DNA of 7,102 nt from an uncultured Eubacteriales bacterium (GTDB taxonomy: Bacteria > Bacillota > Clostridia > Peptostreptococcales > Anaerovoracaceae). The notes beneath the pieces were generated by a model. That model did no database searches. It was not told the DNA's origin and was given only the letters and a program-made list of their open reading frames with translations. Of the stretch, positions 1 through 5,542 are shown piece after piece (the stretch's first letter is position 1; every line of letters starts with the position of its first letter). The stretch is taken from the NCBI GenBank assembly GCA_902797405.1, contig CADBSP010000228.1, forward strand, positions 1 through 7,102. The letters run 5' to 3'. The position numbers and the translations under genes were made by a program.

Positions 1-749
1 GAGGTAATCAAAAGCGGATACAGAGCAAAAAGATTTATCCCTCCCGAAATCTTTGATGAAAGAAGTAGGATTATTATTGCCACTATGAGTACTATGGCGA
101 GAACCTCTAAGGTTATAACTCGCGCATGCTTCCCTGATTCCCGATGCTCTTTTCCGTCACTTTTACCCGCCTCGCTTTCTGCATACTGACTGGTTCTAAG
201 CGGCTTTAGTCCGAGCACGCAGGAACCGGCCGTCGCCCTGGACACAACGGGAATTACAATGAGCGGAAGCGAATTAATCACGGGAACCAGTTTGAAAGCA
301 ACCGTATAGGAGATTGCAATCGTCGCCATCACTCTTTCTATTATCGCAGAGAATGCAGCGAATGTTCCAAGCACCATGAAAATCATGGATATTACAGCAA
401 AGGCCCCTACTGTAGAATCTTTCAAAATCCGCTGGCGCTCCGCCAGGTCTCTCCTGGATAGAATCGCATCGCAGCAATCCATAAATCCATCCGCATGCAT
501 GAACCCGGAAATGCCAAATGTCAGCAACGTCAAAATGAACGCTACCACGGGTATGGGTACGAATGACCAGCTGTATATCACCCTCACCAAAATAATTAAC
601 AGGAACTCTATGAAGCCTGCAATTAATCCAACCATCGGAAGTAGTGATAGCATTTCCTTTCTTAAGTTGTTGTCCCAGACTTTCTTTGGACAAGGGATGC
701 TGAGAAAATTGCCCCATGCCATAAAGAAGGCTGTAAAGTACTTGTTCAT
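1..749 (-). CDS. cobS: Adenosylcobinamide-GDP ribazoletransferase (cobalamin synthase), 3' end cut by window edge
   Basis: This is the membrane enzyme that joins adenosylcobinamide-GDP to alpha-ribazole (or its phosphate) in the last steps of cobalamin synthesis. Reading from the ATG at 749 gives 249 codons with no stop before the left edge, so the C-terminus lies outside. The family signature is clear: HADGFMDCCDA at residues 85-95 matches the H-x-D-G-x-x-D-x-x-D motif (D87, D91, D94), followed by ILKDSTVGAFAV at 108-119. Hydrophobic segments lie near 36-58, 64-82, 115-135, 140-170 and 212-230. The usual late GG-x-TGD motif is not reached. A polar stretch at about 185-210 (Ser, Glu, Lys, Gly, His) separates the later membrane segments and looks inserted. 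The start has only a weak AGGA two bases upstream; a TTG ten codons upstream is possible but has no better site. It lies 71 bp downstream of cobU in the same direction, so one transcript is likely. An unrelated 147-codon ORF overlaps it in another frame and should not be annotated. Confidence 0.93.
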   Translation of the reverse strand, partial: MNKYFTAFFMAWGNFLSIPCPKKVWDNNLRKEMLSLLPMVGLIAGFIEFLLIILVRVIYSWSFVPIPVVAFILTLLTFGISGFMHADGFMDCCDAILSRRDLAERQRILKDSTVGAFAVISMIFMVLGTFAAFSAIIERVMATIAISYTVAFKLVPVINSLPLIVIPVVSRATAGSCVLGLKPLRTSQYAESEAGKSDGKEHRESGKHARVITLEVLAIVLIVAIIILLLSSKISGGINLFALYPLLIT

Positions 750-820
750 GGTCCTATTTGTATTGCATTTCTTCAATAATGTTTGATACTTGTGGTTGTC
801 TATGATTGTTGATTTGAAGT

Positions 821-1570
821 TTATTTGTGCCTTATTGCAATTCCTGCCGTTATTTCTATAACCTCGTCGCACGCCTCTGCAAGCTTTCTGTCTACGTAGG
901 CAAGGCCTCGTCGGTACACCTCCGTGTAATCGATTTCTTCTTTATCCTTATCATCAAAGCCTGCAGCCTGCTCTTGGTTTTCATGGTCATGCAGTTGGCC
1001 GGAAGCATTCTGCTCTTGGGTTGCATCTTTCCTCTGCTGGCCGACTGCATCCTTCGGTTGACTTACTGCATCTTTCAGTTGAAGTGCTCCATCCTGCTGT
1101 TGGCTTTGATGTCGATTGACAATTGGCGGATCTGCATAGATATAATCAGATACGAAGATAACGTTCTCTGCCTTATTAGAAAAGCCTAGCAAATCTTCTG
1201 CAACCACCTTCGCAGCGCATTCATCAAAACCGAACCTCACGTTTTCTGAAAATTCCATAGGTTCAGCCGGAAACATCGCGTTTGATAGAATCGCGGTTAC
1301 GCTATCAACCAAGAATACGCCATTAGGGTTTATTTGAGCAGAGTCACTCATTAACTCCCTTAGCCCGAAAGGCTTCTCTATGGTTTCAAATCCCCAACCT
1401 TCGCGCTCCTTCAGATGGCGAGCTATGCGAGCCCGATCCTCCTCGTCGTGAGGAATCATCGTTGCCACATAATAAAGCGGTAGACTCCAGGCGCTTGCCA
1501 AGTCCTTTGCTCTCTTCTGCGCATAAAAAGATTTTCCGTTTTTCGCTCCACCACTAATAAAAAGCTTCAT
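821..1570 (-). CDS. cobU: Bifunctional adenosylcobinamide kinase / adenosylcobinamide-phosphate guanylyltransferase, with Gln-rich insert
   Basis: A cytosolic enzyme that phosphorylates adenosylcobinamide and transfers GMP to it, making the adenosylcobinamide-GDP used by CobS. Seen in the 249-residue product: P-loop GGAKNGKS (7-14), the strand YYVATM (33-38), and ARIARHLKERE (48-58), whose H52 aligns with the guanylylated His46 of Salmonella CobU. Also seen are VFLVDSVTAILSN (85-97), NVIFVSDYIY (136-145) and the C-terminal helix and strand from EVYRRGLAYVDR (217-228) to EVIEITAGIAI (236-246). The family is usually about 180 residues. The excess lies mainly at about 154-211, a Gln/Asp/Lys-rich low-complexity insert with three KDA-centred repeats, placed between the last core strand and the last helix. 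All motifs needed for activity remain, so I infer a working enzyme. The start at 1570 is the only plausible one, although its ribosome binding site is weak. It sits between cobT (99-bp gap) and cobS (71-bp gap). Confidence 0.93.
   Translation of the reverse strand: MKLFISGGAKNGKSFYAQKRAKDLASAWSLPLYYVATMIPHDEEDRARIARHLKEREGWGFETIEKPFGLRELMSDSAQINPNGVFLVDSVTAILSNAMFPAEPMEFSENVRFGFDECAAKVVAEDLLGFSNKAENVIFVSDYIYADPPIVNRHQSQQQDGALQLKDAVSQPKDAVGQQRKDATQEQNASGQLHDHENQEQAAGFDDKDKEEIDYTEVYRRGLAYVDRKLAEACDEVIEITAGIAIRHK
1019..1081 (-). repeat. Short coding tandem repeat (KDA units) in the cobU insert
   Basis: Three imperfect units, QLKDAVS, QPKDAVG and QQRKDAT, occupy CobU residues 164-184. At the DNA level the plus-strand hexamer TGCATC recurs at 1022, 1046 and 1067, so the spacings are 24 and 21 bp. 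The units stay in frame. This looks like replication-slippage expansion inside a flexible linker; no function can be assigned. Confidence 0.7.
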
Positions 1571-1584
1571 CTATGACTCTGTAA

Positions 1585-1617
1585 TCGTTTTATATATTCG
1601 TTTTATATATTCGTTTT
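1585..1617. repeat. 13-bp tandem repeat in the cobT-cobU gap
   Basis: The unit TCGTTTTATATAT occurs at 1585-1597 and 1598-1610, with a partial third copy TCGTTTT at 1611-1617, all exact. It fills a third of the 99-bp gap just upstream of the cobU start. On the transcribed strand it reads as A/T-rich ATATATAAAACGA units. It could supply a minor promoter -10 element or a translation-enhancing A-rich leader, but neither is shown by the sequence. Confidence 0.85.
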
Positions 1618-1669
1618 GATTTCTTTATACCCTTGTTCTCTTTGCCTTTTCTTTTGGTTAATCTCTTTT

Positions 1670-2917
1670 TTAAGTGTTTTTCTTCAGGCCTAGCTTCCAT
1701 TTCCTTCGCGGAAGAGAGGGGTTTTCGAACTGTCCGTCTTCTCTGAATTCGTTCAGGTACTCGGCGTCAACCTTTGCTTCCTCCAAGCTGGACATATTAT
1801 TCATAACGGCGCACGCTGCTTCAATAATCTTAAATGCAATCGGACATCCGCTTCCCTCTCCCAGCTTCATGCCAAGGTCGTACATTGGCTCAATTCCAAG
1901 CAGCTCCGACGCCGCACCGTATGCACCCTCCAGAGATTTATGGGATGTAAACATGTAGTCCTTGGCCCTAGGAGCAATCTTTACCGCCAATAGAGCCGCT
2001 GCAATTGATATTACTCCATCTATTACTACAGGTATTCTGTGAATCGCTGCCCCGAGGTATACTCCTACCATGCCGGCGATGTCGTATCCACCTACTGTAG
2101 AGAGAAGCCCGATGGGATCAATTACACCTTCCTTCTCCGGCGAAATCTCATCCTTATATTTAATCAAAGACTCCGCAATTATATGCTTCTTTATTTCAAG
2201 TCCTTCATCACTTAGGCCACCGCCTCTTCCTACGATTTCATTTATGTATTGATAGAGGCTCCAAATCGGTTTGTTTTGGTTGTGCATGGTAAGTGCGGTT
2301 ATAATTGCAGATGCTGTAGTGGTATTTCCGATTCCCATCTCACCGACTCCGATTAGGTTCTTTCCTGCAGCACTGCAAACTCCGGCGGCTTCTATGCCAA
2401 CCATAATGGCCTGAATGGCTTCCCCCCTGGTCATAGCGGGTTCCCTAAAGAAGTTCTTGGTTCCATTGGCAATACGCCTATTAACAACCTTGCCGAAGTC
2501 CTGCATATTGTCGGTCAAATATTCCTCCGGAATTGGAAGTTTTACACCGATGTCAATTGGAAGTAGGTCGATTCCAAAATGCTTTGCCTGGGAGCCAACT
2601 CCAGTTATCTTCTTTGTGAAGTTAATCGTCTGCATCAAAGTTACGGTCTGTGGTGCAGAGGCGACTCCTTCTTCCACAACGCCGTTATCCGCACACATGA
2701 GTATTATGGCTTGATTGCTAACGTCGTTACCAAAAGCCCTGCCTGTGATTCCGGCGATTTTGATACTTATATCTTCCAATCTTCCTAGGCTGCGAGGAAC
2801 CTTGACTCGATAGTCCTGGCGCTCCTGAGCTTCCCGGATGGCAGTTTCATTCACGGGTTCTATACGCGCGATACACCCCTCCAGGGCCGGAATTGGTTTT
2901 GAGTCCATATTCTCCAT
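1670..2917 (-). CDS. cobT: Nicotinate-nucleotide--dimethylbenzimidazole phosphoribosyltransferase
   Basis: A cytosolic enzyme that transfers phosphoribose from nicotinate mononucleotide to the lower-ligand base, giving alpha-ribazole 5'-phosphate. Seen in the 415-residue product: PRSLGRLEDISIKIAGI (41-57), ADNGVVEEGVASAPQTVT (76-93), GVGEMGIGNTTTASAI (190-205), VGGYDIAGM (275-283), PVVIDGVISIAAAL (296-309) and LGEGSGCPIAF (352-362). E354 corresponds to the proposed catalytic Glu317 of Salmonella CobT. The protein is longer than the usual roughly 350 residues. The excess includes about 35 residues after the conserved C-terminal helix (from about 381), ending in a basic RRKWKLGLKKN tail. The start at 2917 has AGGGAAG about ten bases upstream; a second in-frame ATG three codons later has a GGAG only three bases away and is less likely. 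It is the first gene of the cobT-cobU-cobS run. The true lower-ligand base is not determined by this sequence. Confidence 0.95.
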   Translation of the reverse strand: MENMDSKPIPALEGCIARIEPVNETAIREAQERQDYRVKVPRSLGRLEDISIKIAGITGRAFGNDVSNQAIILMCADNGVVEEGVASAPQTVTLMQTINFTKKITGVGSQAKHFGIDLLPIDIGVKLPIPEEYLTDNMQDFGKVVNRRIANGTKNFFREPAMTRGEAIQAIMVGIEAAGVCSAAGKNLIGVGEMGIGNTTTASAIITALTMHNQNKPIWSLYQYINEIVGRGGGLSDEGLEIKKHIIAESLIKYKDEISPEKEGVIDPIGLLSTVGGYDIAGMVGVYLGAAIHRIPVVIDGVISIAAALLAVKIAPRAKDYMFTSHKSLEGAYGAASELLGIEPMYDLGMKLGEGSGCPIAFKIIEAACAVMNNMSSLEEAKVDAEYLNEFREDGQFENPSLPRRKWKLGLKKNT

Positions 2918-2954
2918 ATTATCTTTTCTTCCCTTTTTATACTAAATTTAATTC

Positions 2955-3116
2955 TATGCCCTTATTGTTGCCTTTATGCTTTGTATATTTTATGCCCTTA
3001 CTGTCGCCGTTATGCTTTGTTTATTTTATGCCCTTATTGTCGCCGTTATGCCTTGCTTATTTTAAGCCCTTACTTGTCGCCGTTATGCTTTGTTTATTTT
3101 ATGCCCTTACTGTCGC
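2955..3116. repeat. 36-bp tandem repeat array, about 4.5 copies, upstream of cobT
   Basis: Head-to-tail units begin with TATGCCCTTA and end with TTTATTT or a close variant: 2955-2990, 2991-3026, 3027-3062 and 3063-3099 (37 bp, one extra T), plus a 17-bp partial copy at 3100-3116. Units differ at a few positions, and units 2 and 3 are the closest pair. There are no spacers, so this is not a CRISPR array. Each unit contains two TATGC words about 20 bp apart. The array starts 38 bp upstream of the cobT start, so it falls in the cobT leader or promoter region. On the plus strand one frame encodes a 12-residue hydrophobic repeat, but it has no ribosome binding site and the 37-bp unit breaks the frame. 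I therefore treat it as non-coding. Confidence 0.92.
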
Positions 3117-3154
3117 TATACTATGTTTTTCGTTTGCTAACATTCCTGATCTTA

Positions 3155-3179
3155 GGATGTGCATATTACATGCGCATCC
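3155..3179. promoter_or_regulatory. Inverted repeat between cobT and the transporter gene, candidate operator
   Basis: GGATGTGCAT (3155-3164) and ATGCGCATCC (3170-3179) form 10-bp arms with a single mismatch around the 5-bp spacer ATTAC. The dyad sits between the divergent genes, upstream of the promoter of the rightward gene and of the repeat array leading into cobT. Its size suits a dimeric repressor or activator site. As RNA the plus-strand copy would keep a G-U pair while the minus-strand copy would have a C-A mismatch, and neither is followed by a U run, so a terminator is unlikely. No regulator is encoded in the window. Confidence 0.5.
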
Positions 3180-3185
3180 CTACCC

Positions 3186-3224
3186 CTATTTTAGCATACA
3201 TCCCGACCACTATTTTAGCATACA
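3186..3224. repeat. Pair of 15-bp direct repeats, 24-bp period
   Basis: CTATTTTAGCATACA occurs exactly at 3186-3200 and again at 3210-3224, immediately upstream of the -35 box of the rightward promoter. The repeats are on the same face at just over two helical turns. They could be paired activator or repressor half-sites, or, read on the minus strand, two copies of a TAAAAT-type -10 box for cobT. No matching -35 box was found at proper spacing for the latter. Confidence 0.55.
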
Positions 3225-3228
3225 ATCG

Positions 3229-3257
3229 TTGATTTTTCTTGTTTTTTTTGTTAGTAT
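3229..3257 (+). promoter_or_regulatory. Predicted sigma-A promoter for the transporter gene
   Basis: TTGATT (3229-3234) and TAGTAT (3252-3257) are separated by 17 bp, matching the -35/-10 consensus at four of six positions or better with ideal spacing. The expected start of transcription is near 3264, leaving a leader of about 36 bases. AGAGGA at 3287-3292, seven bases before the ATG at 3300, is a strong ribosome binding site. This promoter probably also drives the DUF2812 gene. Confidence 0.6.
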
Positions 3258-3299
3258 TCAGTTAGGACTACACTTATGGAAATAAAAGAGGACTAAACT

Positions 3300-4226
3300 A
3301 TGAGTAAGAAAGCAAAAGCAAATATTCTGCTCTTAATTACTGCAATTATTTGGGGTTCTGCCTTTGTTGCACAAAAGGCGGGCACCATGCTGGAGCCCTT
3401 TACTTACAGCGGCATTAGAACGTTAATCGGTTGTATAGTGCTTCTGCCTGTTATTGCAGTTTTCTCCAAGATAAATGCAGGCTCAAAGCCCGCCCCGGGA
3501 ACGGAAGGATACATTTCTCCCGAAGAAGAACGCAAAAGCGTTATATTAGGAGGTATTGTCTGCGGAATCATTTTATGCATCGCTATGAATCTGCAGCAGT
3601 TTGGTCTTTATTTTGAAACCGACGCAGGTAAAGCCGGGTTTATAACCACTCTCTATATTGTAATCGTCCCGGTTCTGGGAATCTTTCTAAGGAAAAGAGT
3701 CGGCCTTAAGATGTGGATCTGCGTGTTTATTGGCGCTATCGGCTTTTATCTACTCACCATGGCAGGCAAAGGAAATGGAATCAGCCTGGAGAAGGGAGAT
3801 TTCTTTGTTCTCCTCTGCGCCTTTGTTTTCTCCCTTCATATCCTGGCAGTGGATCATTTCTCCCCCAAATGTGATGGTATCAAGCTTTCCTGCATGCAGT
3901 TCTTTGTTGCAGGGACATTATCTATAATCGTCATGTTCTTCATAGAGTCTCCGAAGATGAGCGACATTCTGGCATGCGCATTCCCAATCCTCTACGCGGG
4001 TGTTCTTTCTTCCGGTGTTGCGTATACCCTTCAGGTTGTTGCTCAGAAAGACGCTGATCCCACAACGGCTTCTTTGATTATGAGCCTGGAGTCAGTCTTT
4101 GCTGTGCTTACCGGCGTCATTATTTATGGTGAAAAGTTATCCATGATTGAATTAGCCGGGTGTGTCGTAATCTTCGCCGCAGTGGTCATTTCCCAACTCC
4201 CATCAAAGAAAGAACAGAAGGGTTAA
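3300..4226 (+). CDS. EamA-family (drug/metabolite transporter superfamily) permease
   Basis: A 308-residue integral membrane protein of the DMT superfamily with the usual ten hydrophobic segments, near residues 8-27, 37-56, 82-102, 115-131, 137-154, 167-184, 196-214, 222-248, 255-276 and 282-299. These form two five-segment EamA repeats. The first repeat begins with the typical LLLITAIIWGSAFVAQK (10-26). The second ends with PTTASLIMSLESVFAVLTGVI (254-274) followed by GEKLS, the most conserved stretch of this family. A polar loop lies at 57-80. Such proteins are secondary exporters or importers of amino acids, sugars or other metabolites; the substrate cannot be read from the sequence. The start has AGAGGA seven bases upstream and a promoter at 3229-3257. 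It is divergent from the cob genes, so shared regulation is possible, but a role in corrinoid or precursor transport is only speculation. Confidence 0.9.
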   Translation: MSKKAKANILLLITAIIWGSAFVAQKAGTMLEPFTYSGIRTLIGCIVLLPVIAVFSKINAGSKPAPGTEGYISPEEERKSVILGGIVCGIILCIAMNLQQFGLYFETDAGKAGFITTLYIVIVPVLGIFLRKRVGLKMWICVFIGAIGFYLLTMAGKGNGISLEKGDFFVLLCAFVFSLHILAVDHFSPKCDGIKLSCMQFFVAGTLSIIVMFFIESPKMSDILACAFPILYAGVLSSGVAYTLQVVAQKDADPTTASLIMSLESVFAVLTGVIIYGEKLSMIELAGCVVIFAAVVISQLPSKKEQKG

Positions 4227-4278
4227 AGACATCATTCAAGGTAGCCTCAGTAACACCGAGATCCGATGGAGCGGGCCA

Positions 4279-5529
4279 ATGAAAGAAAAGACAACAAAAA
4301 CAACCATCTTCGGTCCTAATTTGTTCGATTTAATTGGCACGGAACAATGGCTAAGTGATATGGCAAAGGAGGGCTGGCTCTTTGATAAGTTTAGCCCTTT
4401 CTTCTCAGTAAGGTTCTCAGTAAGGCTAAAAAAAGAAGAGCCTAAACCCAACAGAAGATATCGCTTCATCACAAATGATATGTGGAAAGTGGGCCCCGAC
4501 GAGGAGCAGGTAGACACCTATGCTGCTTCGGGATGGAACTTTGCCGATACTTATCGCGAATTCAGCTTGTTTTATAACGATAACCCGGATGCACCGGAAA
4601 TTTTTTCTGAGGAAAAGGATTTTAAGAAAAATACCAGAAAGTATTTTTGGATATTAGCAGGTATCCTTTTGTGGAGTATTATCTATTTCGCACGTTTTAT
4701 TAAGCTTTTCTCTTATAATTCCCTTCATTTGATGGAAGATGAAAACGTTCCTACAATCATTTTGGAAAAAGTGATTCTTGTTCTCTGCATTATTGTGGTA
4801 GGTGTATTAGCCGCGGAAATAGTATCAGGAATGATGAGAGCTCATTCGGTCAACCAAACTATGAACCGGGATAAACCTTATAAGGTGAGCATGGTGATAC
4901 ACGCCATCAATAAAATGCTATTTGTTTTATGGGCGTTTCTAATGATTATTTCCATCATAGTTTCCTTTGTGCCTAATTCCAAGACTACTTCTGTCCGAGA
5001 TCTTTCAAAATATGAGGGCACCCACCCTGTAACTTTAGAAGAAATCGATCCGGATAACGCAATTCTTTTGCAAGAGATCTTTAATGACTATGGTAAGCAT
5101 TTTAACAGACAAAATGAATGCACATTGACAACCAAGAGCAGCTCTGTTTTTTCTGAGAAAACTACCCTGGTTTATCATGTTGACTATGATGGAACAAAAC
5201 GGATTTGGTTTACCTCTCATTATGGGGAATTTAAGGATGTAGATAATGCGATTCCATATATTCTGGAGGAATTGGAATACATTGATCCAAACTTAAGATT
5301 AGAAGACATTCGAATTCCATCGGATACTGTGGATTATCTGGGCTATTACATGGATATAGAGCCCGATTATATATCGCTCAACCAGTATGTCTTTGCTCAA
5401 AAGGGTAATAAAATTGCAATAGGCGAATATCGCGCCGGGGTTGAGGAGGGCGCTTTGCTTAATCCGGATGAATTTCTGGATTTGAAGCCGCTGGCGCATC
5501 TATTCGCTGAAGATTTAAACGAAGGGTAA
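4279..5529 (+). CDS. DUF2812 domain membrane protein with extracytoplasmic C-terminal domain
   Basis: A 416-residue protein of unknown function. The N-terminal 115 residues look like a DUF2812 domain: EQWLSDMAKEGWLFDKF (22-38), RRYRFITND (59-67) and VDTYAASGWNFAD (78-90), the W-x-x-x-MA-x-x-GW and Y-x-x-x-GW pattern of that family. Three hydrophobic segments follow at about 122-143, 161-184 and 208-231. The acidic first loop and basic second loop (RAHSVNQTMNRDKPYK) predict N-inside and C-outside, leaving about 185 residues (232-416) outside the membrane. That part resembles no family I recognise. GGAG at 4268-4271, seven bases before the ATG, supports the start. It follows the transporter gene by 52 bp with no terminator seen between, so co-transcription is likely. 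DUF2812 genes often sit beside a PadR-type regulator; none is present here. Confidence 0.8.
   Translation: MKEKTTKTTIFGPNLFDLIGTEQWLSDMAKEGWLFDKFSPFFSVRFSVRLKKEEPKPNRRYRFITNDMWKVGPDEEQVDTYAASGWNFADTYREFSLFYNDNPDAPEIFSEEKDFKKNTRKYFWILAGILLWSIIYFARFIKLFSYNSLHLMEDENVPTIILEKVILVLCIIVVGVLAAEIVSGMMRAHSVNQTMNRDKPYKVSMVIHAINKMLFVLWAFLMIISIIVSFVPNSKTTSVRDLSKYEGTHPVTLEEIDPDNAILLQEIFNDYGKHFNRQNECTLTTKSSSVFSEKTTLVYHVDYDGTKRIWFTSHYGEFKDVDNAIPYILEELEYIDPNLRLEDIRIPSDTVDYLGYYMDIEPDYISLNQYVFAQKGNKIAIGEYRAGVEEGALLNPDEFLDLKPLAHLFAEDLNEG
4402..4425 (+). repeat. Exact 12-bp tandem duplication inside the DUF2812 gene
   Basis: TTCTCAGTAAGG occurs twice head to tail (4402-4413 and 4414-4425), giving FSVRFSVR at residues 42-49 of the protein. 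The frame is kept. The two copies are identical, which suggests a recent slippage event in the DUF2812 domain, where the pattern otherwise looks ordinary. Confidence 0.85.
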
Positions 5530-5542
5530 CTAAATCAGCAAC

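Noticed and set aside
274..717. 147-codon minus-strand ORF
   Set aside because: It is a different frame over cobS. The true frame, open from 749 to the edge, carries the HADGFMDCCDA and KDSTVGAF motifs.
827..1189. 120-codon plus-strand ORF opposite cobU
   Set aside because: Antisense shadow of the Gln-rich insert. It has no ribosome binding site and no recognisable domain.
2955..3116. Possible CRISPR array
   Set aside because: Repeat units are directly adjacent with no unique spacers, and no cas gene is present.
2893..3285. Plus-strand ORF encoding a repeated 12-residue hydrophobic motif (MPLLSPLCFVYF)
   Set aside because: It arises from the 36-bp tandem repeat, starts inside cobT antisense, has no ribosome binding site, and one 37-bp unit breaks the repeat frame.
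2918..3299. Cobalamin riboswitch
   Set aside because: No B12-box-like sequence was found on the minus strand upstream of cobT; the region is repeats, a dyad and AT-rich DNA.
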